DNA of 64,000 bases, from assembly GCA_021234155.1 (NCBI GenBank), contig JAJEKV010000021.1, forward strand, positions 17,533,710 through 17,597,709, given 5' to 3'. Source of the DNA: Isoetes taiwanensis (lineage: Eukaryota > Streptophyta > Lycopodiopsida > Isoetales > Isoetaceae). Numbering within the stretch: the first letter of the stretch is position 1; each line of letters opens with the position of its first letter. Below, piece by piece: positions 34,227 through 44,521 of the stretch. The translations under genes and the position numbers were made by a program. Under the pieces are notes generated by a model. That model was given only the letters and a program-made list of their open reading frames with translations, had not been told where the DNA came from and ran no database searches.

Positions 34227-35049
34227 GACAACCTTAGCATCTTGAGGGAATTCAATCCCAGTGAGATAAATAAGACAATCTTAGCATCATGAGAAAACTC
34301 AAAGCAAAACACTTCAAGGGATTTGAACCCTCGAGGTTCCAACTTGCATCGAATGGAGAATGTCTATAGCTATAACAATGGTCAAGTACCTTGGTTGGTA
34401 TTAGCTCTAATGAGAACAAAGAAAACTATAAATAGGCTAGAGTAATAAATGCAAAAAGTAAAGGCATTGCATTGAGATCCGAAAAAACATGACATGCCAC
34501 ATTCATTTTATTTGCACAATTAGATTGTTCTATTGTAGAAAATTGCAGCTAAACTAATTTATATAGCAAAAATGCACATCTTCTGTCATTTTTCTTCTAT
34601 TGTTCTTGAACTTTAAGCAAAATACCAAAATCATTTCACATTACATGTGCAAGGACAAAAGAAGCTGGATGACCATAAACCTACAAAATGGAAGGATCGC
34701 TGCTACGTCTGGAAATTCACAAGAGACCTTCATGATGCACGAGCTACTCTGCACACATAATGTATAAAACCAGTGGCTTTACAAATAGGTTGTTAAGTTG
34801 CATTATTAAAGGTTTTCATGGGTGTAATCATGAATATGTCTGTGTAGTTTCAATGGTTGACTACTAATTAAAGTCTTATAGTTAGATATGTTGAGTTTCA
34901 AGTCGACAAGTGTTGTTTGCATCTTTATATTAAACAAGAAGACAAAAAATTTATCGTAGCGGCCTTGGCTGCCGCAAACATTTATTTTCATGTATTAGGG
35001 AAGTGACTTTCCTCTACTGGCTTATTTACTAATTAGAACTCTATTTGCC
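34227..35049. other. no gene seen
   Basis: Intergenic. A 35-45 bp motif with AAAAAATTTAT and GGCCTTGGCTGCCGC (about 34945-34980) recurs in variant form at 43568-43605, apparently a dispersed element end. Confidence 0.45.
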
Positions 35050-35330
35050 CTAGATTTTATGAAGATTCCCTTAGATTCCATAGGGATTCTCATGATTCTC
35101 GTACGACTCTTCTAGGTTCTCCAAGATTCTCTTATGATTTTGTTGGGTTCCCCAAGATTTTATAAAGATTACCTCAGATTCTCTTAAGATTTTGATGCAT
35201 TCTCTATTAGATTCTCTTAAGTTTTGTCTAGATTCCTAAAAATTCTCTCAATATTCCTCTAGATTCCCTAAGATTTTAGAAATACTTCACATAGGTTCTC
35301 CAAGATTCCATGAAGATTCTCCATTTCGAT
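35050..35330. repeat. degenerate AGATTCTCTTA tandem array
   Basis: About a dozen units related to AAGATTCTCTTAGATTYY, roughly 18-25 bp each, run through 35050-35330. Units vary in length and sequence, suggesting an old minisatellite. Confidence 0.75.
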
Positions 35331-35363
35331 TACATTGGCTCCAATGGCATTGAAACAATGGCA

Positions 35364-36413
35364 AATTCTAGAATGGGACTCGCAAGAAACCAACAAAGCG
35401 CCCGATAGATAGGCTTCTCATTCATCTCAGCAGATTTTCTACAATGGTGGACAGTGGGTAGCCGCACACATGCGAACTACCCACGAAAAATAAAGGGAAA
35501 ATCCAATTATATATCATTTGGACCCCAAAACAAATACAATGCTAATAGATGAGTGGCTGATGTACCTGCCGAAAGCTTATCACCGGGATTAAAAAACCCC
35601 GCCCTTTCGGGTTTTCGAGGAAAAACCCTAGTGATAAGCCCCTCGCAAGGGGCTTAGACAAGCGTAAGGCATAGAATCGCTCCCAAAACCCCCGCATGGA
35701 GAAGTCGAAACGGATGCCGCTCGCCAACCTGTACCTGCACATCACCAACACAACAAACGAGAAACATACCAGAGAATAGCATCACCAAATGGGTGGAGAA
35801 AAGCATCACCCGGCGGGTGGAAAAACATGATAAAGCGTAACTTGTACAATAAACAAAGAAGGGGGAGGGTGGGTTCAAAGAGAATAAGGTATGCTGGAGA
35901 GAGAAGAGGAAGCGCCCGATGAGACGTGGATGCGAAAACACGCTGAAATAGCGAACTCCCAACCCAAAAGCGGGCATGCGCCGCCGCATGCATGCATGAC
36001 ATGCATGCTCGTCCCATTCTAGAATGGCGATCCGATGTCTCCGGATCGATGCGATTCTAGAATGGGACTCATAAGAAACCAACAAAGCGCCCGACTACCC
36101 GGAGAACTTCCTTACAAACTAGGATCAAGGGCGAGGTCACGGGGACGAGGCCAAAGGCCAGTAAAGGATAGCAAGAAAGATACGCCAAATTGGCTAAACC
36201 AGGCAGGAAGAAGCCCCTCCCCTGCCTGGAAACAATTCAAAGAGAATAAGGTACTGCTGAGAGAAGAGGAAGCGCCGATGAGTCGTGGATGCAGAAACGC
36301 GCCTGAAATAGTCGAATTCCCAACCAGAACGGGCATGCGCCGCCCGCATGCATGCATGACATGCATGCTCGTCCCATTCTAGAATGGCGATCCGATGTCT
36401 CGGATCGATGCGA
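35364..36413. repeat. two-unit tandem duplication
   Basis: TTCTAGAATGGGACTC and AACCAACAAAGCGCCCGA start each unit (35373 and 36056). The shared 3' portion, about 180 bp (about 35877-36053 and 36237-36413), includes AGAGAATAAGGTA, the palindrome GCATGCATGACATGCATGC, and GGCGATCCGATGTCT. Unit 1 is about 690 bp and unit 2 about 360 bp, so the units differ by a large internal indel. Open frames here are short and not recognised. Confidence 0.8.
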
Positions 36414-38519
36414 TTACCAGTTGTTGAAAAGCTCTTGAGGAGAGGAATCTAATGGCATAGAATCCTCCTTGACGTAACGAACAATTTCGTACAGGTCTAT
36501 TTGCCTCAGAGACTTCAACAAAATATATCCATGACGGTGCTAGACAGGGCGTCATGCCATTTTAAGAGGTACTCTTATAATCCAAAAAAAAAAAAAGAAA
36601 CAGCCAGAATTTACGCATGTCAGAATCCTCTTTTGCAGAACCATGAGAGGTTTTGAGAGATGAACCTTTATTATCATTTGTGTCTCCTCAGGAATACATA
36701 TCTGGAAGCCAAAAATGGGCATGAAGCAACTTGCTTCTGTTGCAACAAATCCTGCAAGCCAAGCTTGAAAAGAGCTTGAAGTCACTTGCTTCTCCTCCGA
36801 AAAAGCCTGCAAGCAAAAGTGGCCACAGAGCAACTACATGAATTGATTCAGGGCTGCACTGCTATGCTCACAGCAGTGGCTAGGACAAGGGAAAAAAATA
36901 TTTACAGGTAGATGTGGTCATGGGCGTCGGAAGGGTTCGTAGAATAAGAGGGCTCTTGGACCATTGAAAAAAGGAGATCACGTTTTAAAAAAATGGGGCT
37001 TTCTTTGGACCCTTCGATCTAGTCAGGCCATTTGTGGCCGTCCGATCTAGGGCTGGATCCAAATCTAGGAATTACGGTAATATAGGATAGGAATTTGTAC
37101 CGTTCCTGATTTCGGCCAGATTATTGACATCAGTTATATATTATAGTCGTGTATTATTTTTTCTGGATCCCTTGGATTGTGGCACAATCCATAGGATATT
37201 CTGCCTCCATAGATCTTGTTCGCCCATCTGTGGTCTTTCTACGCTCAAACTGGCCCCTGATGACCCGATTTTAAAGGGGGCACTTGAAGACCACCAACCA
37301 TGGGTTAAAAAGGTATTTTAGCATCTGTACAGTACAGTGTCATAGTAATGCAGTCCAATACTGCACAACTCAAACATATGAATAGGATTCCACCATGACA
37401 CGAGCCTGGGGAATCGATCCACAGTTCCAATCCAATGCTCAGGGCTTACCTACAATGCCCAAGAGGAGGCCTTGTTCGACTATCTTATCTGAAGCTCAGA
37501 ACAAAGGCATGAAACAGTATGATGTATGATTCCATAGGCATGTGGTCTTCCTTGTTTCTTTCGGCTCTCTTTCATAGCGTGAAATCCACTTAAGGCAAAT
37601 GTAAGTGGGAAGGATTGGAAATAAAATATATGCAAAAAGCAAAATCAAACACCTACAACCTGTCTTATGCTCTTCACTACAGGAATATTGATAACAAGCC
37701 AGTGCAAAAAGTTCTGGTAGATAGGAGAAGTAGGGCTTACAGCATCAGGATCAACCATGACTAGAGTATAAAGATTATGCTGGTTAGGATGAGCTTCAAA
37801 AAGCTCGACAGAAGGGCGAACCTGTGCATGGTTTGTCGGATATCTTCAGCCATTCAGGACCAATCCGCCATGGCCAAAAAAGACTCTAGAGTAGAAATTC
37901 TTGCCATACCATATGCATCCACAGTCCGGTATAACTGTTGCTGCTTCCATATGCCGGAATGCTTACAAAAGACTCTATTTCTCCAGACGCCATAGCCGTG
38001 CTTGTTTGCTCTGGAAACAAAAATCAAAAGCAAGACATATAAGATAACCGCTGCATATCTAGAGTATTTGAAAAGATTAACCTGTATAGATATGAAAGAT
38101 TATTGCCGAAAAAAGAGAGCGGAGCCATCATAACCGCCATAGCCTGCTGCCATAACCATAGCCAACAACGAAAACAAAAGCGGAGCCGCCATATCCTGCT
38201 GCATCTAGACGCTTGGACCCTAAACCTTTTAACTAAAACGTCATAGCCGCCAATACTGCTTCGGTTTCAAATCCAGCATGCCAGCGTCAGCATTATACGT
38301 ATTCGAATACGAATACCCTAAAAAACCTTAAGGAATCGTAGGTTAATAAAAACATAAGCTTCTTTATTGTGCAAACATTATTAGAGGTGTTCATTTTACT
38401 TATTCTCTAACCTTATCGCTCACTGTAACCTTTTTCACTATTTTCCCCTCCCAACCATTGAAAAAATAATCCCCAAAACCATTGAATAATCCCCTAACCA
38501 TTGAATTAAAAACCAATAC
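36414..38519. other. no gene seen
   Basis: Non-coding by inspection. Short Gly/Tyr-codon-like tracts on the minus strand (38125-38205) resemble a glycine-rich protein scrap but are too short to call. Confidence 0.45.
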
Positions 38520-38831
38520 ATGGAAATTATTATTGAAATACAACGGCACCAATTTATCATGTACAGACAACTTATATATTACAACGAAGAACAACCACCA
38601 CGGCCTTTATATTATAAGGAAATACAAAACATTATGCTGCCGCTGACAGCAAACCGACCACATCAAGGTTTCTTCACGACACAATATGAAGAACTACCAT
38701 CACAGCCTTTGTATTATAAAGAAAAACAAAACATTATGCTGCCGCTGACAGCAAACCGACCACAGGAAGTCTCTTCACAACACAATATTTACAGACAGAA
38801 GCTTCAAACCAACAAGACACCAAGACTGTAA
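38520..38831 (+). repeat. 102-bp in-frame duplication within a 103-residue open frame
   Basis: The segment starting CCTTTATATTATAAGGAAAT (38604) recurs at 38706 with few changes. The 102-bp period equals 34 codons, so the frame (38520-38831) stays open and shows 'PLYYKE.QNIMLPLTANRP' twice. Gene status is doubtful: there is no known domain and no neighbour with related function. Confidence 0.5.
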
Positions 38832-40714
38832 CACAACTCCATTCATGCTGAACCCCGATAAACACTTTAGCAGCAGTAACCACCTACGCTTGGGCTCTCT
38901 GGCCCGTTCTACTCTATTCTGGTGGCAGGCAGATCCAGATAACGCCAAATCCCGAGTAGATGCAGCAGATGCAAGGCCCAAATGCAACCGTCAATCAGAT
39001 GCCCTGTAAAGCAGATGGAGCCCTGCACAAAACTAGAAGCCAACCCAGCCATGAATCCGGCCCCTGTCCCGCGAGATCATAGGAAGGAAACTAAGAAATA
39101 GCCAAAATCGAACCATTGGAATAAAACCCACTTAAAAAAAAAGAATCGCCCAATAAAGCCTTTGCCCAAAACCTTAGAAACATCTATAACAAACCTTCTT
39201 TGTGCTATTTAAAGCTTTAGGGCATTCACTATTCGTTTTTTCCATGTATTATAGCGTTTGGTTCAAATTTTATTCTCTACCATTGATCTGGCAGATATTC
39301 CCGGTATTGTGCCAGATCAACGGCCACTATATTTTTGAGAGAAAAAACACAAGCCAGCGTCAATGGTGCAAAACGAACCTATGGTTTAAGAAAAAAAATA
39401 AGTGAAATAAAAAAAACCAGTGATGACCAAACGGGTAGAGCCTTCTGCCTTCTCACAGCCCTCCCAATCCCTGCATTCATCCAGGACACAACCTACATTC
39501 CGGTAGCCCCCACTTATCTTTCAGATAAGAACGCTGCTGCACAACAAATTCTTGGGTCCATTGTCATCATCTCTGCCAATAAATTTGCTGCACCCACCAT
39601 CGGACTGCTCCTGCAGCGTTAACGGTTGGCCTGGATAAGACATGGGCCACCAGATCTGTGCCTGGCAGGATTGCCCTACAGCTGTATGCTGCCACATCGC
39701 AAGGGTTCCCATCAATAGGGATTCGGTAGCCACGAGAAAGCTTGTCTGCATGAACTACAATGGGATTTGAACCCACAAATGCCCATAATCCTCCGCGGCT
39801 GCCATAGCCAGGCTAGATCGACGCCTAAAAATCATTTCAAATCCATCGTTTTATACAAGTACTACCAGTCGGATCTTGGATACAGAGGATTTCGCTGCTT
39901 ACCTCCTTGCTCCCTGCCAAATTCCGGACGAGTACAACCAGCCCAGACCAGCCATCTCTGGCCGAGGCACACAGAGCTGCGTCTGCCCTATGCCTCTCCT
40001 CCGCTGCCCTTGCCAAAAAAACAAGGGAGCATGCCTTCTTATCCACACCCTTAAAAAAGGGCGCCAATTTTTTCTTCCCCACCAGCCTTTGCAAAAAACC
40101 TCCATGAAAAAAGGAATTGCGAAGCACCCAAAATAGCAAGAAACACTCAAGCTCCTCTCACATGGCAAATTATACCGTTTCTTATACAATACTGTACCGA
40201 AATCATAGTCCCCACCATTGCCAGAATACCCTCCCCAAACCCAAAACGAAATTAGCACACTATATGGAGTGGCCTTTTATTCCAATTTTATTCCAATGGT
40301 GCAAAAAAAGAAAACAGAGATGGCGAATTTTAGAGGACATGATGTGTTCCTCTGTTTTCATGCCGAAAGTGTCGGGCAGTGGGATAGCGTCTTCTTCGAA
40401 TCGTCTGGCAAGACATTCGGCCCCCTAAATCTTTGCACGGGTTGCAGATGAAGCTTTCCTTTATTTTATGCTTCTTTGCGGTTTTTGTGAGCCCTCTTCT
40501 GGTAAGTTATGCATGGTGATTAGTTTCTTTTACTGCAGAGTATTATATCTTCAAAAGGGTTTTTCATGAATTTTCAGGAAGCTTTTTGAATTTTTCTAGA
40601 AGGAAGATGCACATTTCCGGGTAAAGACTTAAAATATCGGACTGTTTCGAAGAACGTTAGGCCTAGAAGATTTTCGGGGAGCCATTAAAAGTTTCCCCAA
40701 CGCATGCATGCAAT
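38832..40714. other. upstream region of the receptor kinase; dispersed repeat
   Basis: 39200-39400 is the second copy of the repeat seen at 11740-11950 (both contain CTGCCAGATCAACG-like text). The stretch 40560-40650 is the 5' flank shared with the pseudogene copy. No gene was recognised. 'FRGHDVFLCF' at about 40325 slightly recalls a TIR domain but stops at once. Confidence 0.5.
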
Positions 40715-43102
40715 ATGGCCAGGCTGCAACTATTTCTGCTGTTCTTAGCTTTAACCTGGAGCTGTGTCCACTCAAAATCAGACATAACTTACAAATCAAC
40801 TGTGCAGCGAGATTGGACTGCCAAATTGTCCGGAGAGTGGGAGACAATTGGGGGGAATTGGAAGTTGATAGAAACGGAGCTACTTGCAAATGCCAGCGTG
40901 CAAAATGACGGCACCCTGTTTCAGCTAGTTTTTGTGCAGGTACAAAAACACTGGCAACTTGCCATAGTGCTGTGGGATGATGATTTGGCGCTGCTGTGGA
41001 CCGTTGACAGGCCCCTCAAGGAAAATTCGAGTGTTAGATTTGAACAGGACGGAAATTTGGTGCTGAAGAATGAGGCAGGTGTTGCAGTGTGGAATAGCTC
41101 CACGCCCTCTGCCACCCAACTCAAAATCAGCAACTATGGTTCTATGTCTCTTCTGGATCAGCACAACGTATCTCTTTGGAGCAGTTTTAGCTACCCAACA
41201 AATTACATGACTTGTGGCCAGGTTCTCAACAGCAGTACCAGCCTCGTCGATGGAAATTATAGTCTCAAAATAACCTCATCCCAAGCTGCTTTGTATTACC
41301 TCCAATATGTATATCAGCAATGGAGCTTCGGTAGCCAATACTTGAAATCTACAATCTTTGGTGCTTTCTGTTGTGATTCAACCGGCTCATCCATTCAGAT
41401 CCGTTCTGATCTTGGTAACGTCTCTCAGGATGGGTATCTGCAGGCTAATTGGGTGAATTGTACTGGCGCATCAGTTGTTGCTGAGATTTTAAACTTTCCA
41501 ATGGAACCACGAAGTCTTGGCTTGGCCAGGCTTGAAAGAGGCGTCCTTATTATCACAGAAATGTGGAGTCGAAATTTCTCCACTGGAGCTTGCATTGTCC
41601 CAGACTACTGCGGCGCCTATGGTCTCTGCAAAAATGATAGCTGCTCCGGATGTGTTTTGGATGATTCATATACCCAGCCTTTTGATTCAGACAATTATAC
41701 ATCTAGCTGCAGGCTCAAATCTGAGCGCAATTCTGGCAAATGCAAAATGGTAACACAGAATGGGCTTGATTATTGGAGAAATACTGGTGCCTTTCCTACA
41801 GCTAATAACAGTAATGCAGATAGCTGTAAGAAACTGTGCCACAAGGATTCTTCATGCAAGGCTGCATTTTATAAAAAAAGGAATAGGCAGTGTTTTCTAT
41901 ATGATAAAATAGACACACTTCGGTATACAAATGAGAGTGGATATGATGCTTTCATCAAAATATGCTACAGAGAAACTAATGCCTTGTTGATCATTATTTT
42001 GCCCTCAGTGGCAGGCTCTTGTATAGTAGTTATGATTGTGGCCTTAATATTGATCCGCAAAAGAAAAAGAGGAAGCAAGGCACAAGATTCAGAAGAAGAA
42101 GAAGACCCAATTGTAGCTTCATCTTTGTCAAGATCAACACTGAAAAGATTTTCCTTTGAGGAACTCCAGGAGCTGACCAATGGGTTCAAGGAAAAACTGG
42201 GAGTAGGGGGCTTTGGAACTGTATACAAGGGTGTTCTTTCACATGGGGAATGTGTGGCTGTGAAGATCCTTAAGGATTCAAGTCAAGAAGCCCAAGACTT
42301 CTGTGCAGAGCTTTCCATCCTCAGCAGAGCCAGACACTTGAATCTTGTCCAACTGCTGGGCTTCTGCACAAGAAAATCTACCCGAGCTTTGGTTTATGAG
42401 TACATGGCAAATGGTTCTCTAGATCAATGGTTATCTGGCAAGAAATTTGCTGTCTTGGGTTGGAAGACCAGAATGGAAATAGCAATTGGAGCTGCCAAGG
42501 GTATTGCTTACTTACATGAAGGATGCCCTGACAAAATCCTCCATCTGGACCTCAAGCCCCAAAACATCCTTCTAGGAGAAAATTTTGAGCCCAAAGTTGC
42601 TGATTTTGGGCTTTCCAAACTTATGGAAAGAGAAAACTCTCATGTTTTCATGACCACAATAAGAGGAACTCCAGGTTATTTATCCCCTGAGCTATGCAAT
42701 GGGGATGCTATTGATGAGAAAAGTGATGTTTACAGCTTTGGAGTAGTTCTATTTGAAATTCTTGCAGGAGCTAAACTAATGGATTTGGAGATGCGAGAGT
42801 ATGGAAACAATGATAACATCCACAAATTTGTTGACAAGAATTTGAGAGGATTGTTTGATGTAGATGAAGCCACAAGGATGTTTAGGGTTGCACTTGTTTG
42901 CATCCACCATAACCCTCGACTAAGGCCCTATATGTCTACATTGGTCCTCATGCTTGAAGGCAAGGAAAGTATTCCCCTATATGTGCCTAGTGACGCCACT
43001 TCACCATCCAATGAAGAAAATGCCACCTCTCCATTAACTCCCAACTTTCCTTTGTATGAAAATTCTAATACTTGGTCCACTAGCTTATTATTAGGTCGGT
43101 AA
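40715..43102 (+). CDS. G-type lectin S-receptor-like Ser/Thr protein kinase (SD2-5-like), intact
   Basis: Single-exon, 795-residue type I membrane receptor kinase. Signal peptide 1-20 (MARLQLFLLFLALTWSCVHS). B-lectin-type ectodomain (about 60-160, with 'VRFEQDGNLVLKN' and 'AVWNSSTPSATQLKI'). S-locus/EGF-like Cys cluster (about 295-320, 'CIVPDYCGAYGLCKNDSC'). PAN-like segment (about 345-410). Transmembrane helix (about 423-447), basic stop-transfer KRKRG, then an acidic SEEEED linker. Kinase domain: GVGGFGTVYKG (about 495), AVKILK, HLDLKPQNILL (about 610), DFGLS (about 629), GTPGYLSPE, DVYSFGVVL. The residue before the catalytic Asp is Leu, so this is a non-RD kinase, a class often linked to innate-immune signalling. 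ATGG at 40715 follows an upstream stop and gives a proper signal peptide. The ligand is unknown. An inverted, dead paralogue lies at 9161-4009. Confidence 0.95.
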   Translation: MARLQLFLLFLALTWSCVHSKSDITYKSTVQRDWTAKLSGEWETIGGNWKLIETELLANASVQNDGTLFQLVFVQVQKHWQLAIVLWDDDLALLWTVDRPLKENSSVRFEQDGNLVLKNEAGVAVWNSSTPSATQLKISNYGSMSLLDQHNVSLWSSFSYPTNYMTCGQVLNSSTSLVDGNYSLKITSSQAALYYLQYVYQQWSFGSQYLKSTIFGAFCCDSTGSSIQIRSDLGNVSQDGYLQANWVNCTGASVVAEILNFPMEPRSLGLARLERGVLIITEMWSRNFSTGACIVPDYCGAYGLCKNDSCSGCVLDDSYTQPFDSDNYTSSCRLKSERNSGKCKMVTQNGLDYWRNTGAFPTANNSNADSCKKLCHKDSSCKAAFYKKRNRQCFLYDKIDTLRYTNESGYDAFIKICYRETNALLIIILPSVAGSCIVVMIVALILIRKRKRGSKAQDSEEEEDPIVASSLSRSTLKRFSFEELQELTNGFKEKLGVGGFGTVYKGVLSHGECVAVKILKDSSQEAQDFCAELSILSRARHLNLVQLLGFCTRKSTRALVYEYMANGSLDQWLSGKKFAVLGWKTRMEIAIGAAKGIAYLHEGCPDKILHLDLKPQNILLGENFEPKVADFGLSKLMERENSHVFMTTIRGTPGYLSPELCNGDAIDEKSDVYSFGVVLFEILAGAKLMDLEMREYGNNDNIHKFVDKNLRGLFDVDEATRMFRVALVCIHHNPRLRPYMSTLVLMLEGKESIPLYVPSDATSPSNEENATSPLTPNFPLYENSNTWSTSLLLGR

Positions 43103-43103
43103 T

Positions 43104-43340
43104 TTCTTTCATCTTTACGAGATGAAATTTCTATCGATTTCTAATCCAAATTGTATCATCCTTGGTTTGTTAGGCCTTATGGCTCTTTGTGTTTTGATTT
43201 AATTTGTTCTATGATGGGGCCTTTCCCTTTGGTCAGACTTGGGCTTCTACCGTTTTTACCTTATTTACCTTACTTTACCTTACCTTATCTCATCTTATTC
43301 ATATACATTAGTTCCACGATTGATTGCATTGGTTTTGTTG
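43104..43340 (+). repeat. 3' flank shared with the pseudogene copy
   Basis: Downstream of the stop, the CTTATTTACC...CTTATCTCATC run and ATACATTAGTTCCACGATTG match 3700-3790 inverted. This sets the 3' end of the duplicated segment. Confidence 0.75.
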
Positions 43341-44519
43341 ATGTAATTTGTCATGAACTTTCTGGAAATCCAAAATCAGCTTGGTCTTTTTGGAAATCTG
43401 AAATTGACTTGTACAATTCCGTCATTTGGGCTGCCTAATCTCTGGCCCATTAGCTTGGGCAGTTATCAAATTATTTACTACTAGCAAACATGAGCCATTT
43501 ACTAGCTTGCCATATCTCTCATTATTGTATGGAAGAAAGTAAAATGTCAGCTTCCAACTGATACTACAAAAAATTTATTGCGACAGCCAAGGCCACCGCG
43601 AACATTTCTCTTTACCAACCTGGGGTCAGTTGATGAACTTTTTCAATAGCAAGGATCCTACATTTACATGACAGAGTTCGCCATGGACGTATGCTTCAAA
43701 ACAATGACCCACTTATATTTTCACAGGGGAACTTGACCATAGACCTCGGATCACGTTTTGGCTGGTAAGACACCAAATATGCTCATTTCATCCTTCTATT
43801 CGAACAGTTCAAAATATAGCAAAGCAACAGCATGACAGAGACACAAGTTTTTTACTGGGAAACAAGCAACAAGTCTCAAATCCGTCTGTCTGGACTCGCC
43901 CAAATCCAACTGCAACTGTTTGGACTCGTCCAAATCCATCTAGAATGGGGCGGAATGGCCTGGCAACAGAAATGCAAAAATTGAATACCTTTGTGGAAGC
44001 TAGTTCACCGTATAACAAGGACAAAATCTCCAGCAACCAAACGGCACAAACAAAACCTAGAGACCTTCTCCATTCTGTCGGATCTATGTTTCAACTCGGC
44101 AGGTTTTGCTTTGATTTTCGAGATCGAAAAACCATAACCCATAGACCTAATTTTGGAGTTAACAAGAACCCTAAAATGAGCTGCTCGAGCTTTGCATGTC
44201 GAGCAAAATAAAATGTAATACGAAAAATAGAACTTAACGGAAAAATATATATGATACGGAAAAATATATATGATATATGGGTCTACACTATTGAAAAGAT
44301 GCATTAAAATTAATTCAAGCGTATGCAAATACAATGCGCACTCTAGATGTACTAATTAGTAGGCCTTGTGCAATACGCCCATCAAATCATATAAAAACCA
44401 TTGGAAAAACTGTACAAAAATACAAAAAAAACCCCCTGTTATTATGCTACATATACGCATCTGTTTGCCTGTACCCCCCAGCGTGAGAATCACTGAGCTT
44501 GCTTGTCCTTCCAGCAAGT
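43341..44519. other. no gene; dispersed repeat copy 3
   Basis: 44270-44460 is the third copy of the CACTCTAGAT...ACCCCCTGTTATTATGCTA repeat. 43568-43605 carries the TACAAAAAATTTATTGCGAC motif related to 34945. Otherwise non-coding. Confidence 0.5.
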
Positions 44520-44521
44520 TT

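Noticed and set aside
40294-40451. TIR-domain (plant NLR) start, 'FRGHDVFLCF'
   Set aside because: Only about ten residues resemble the motif, the rest does not follow a TIR fold, and the frame ends at once.
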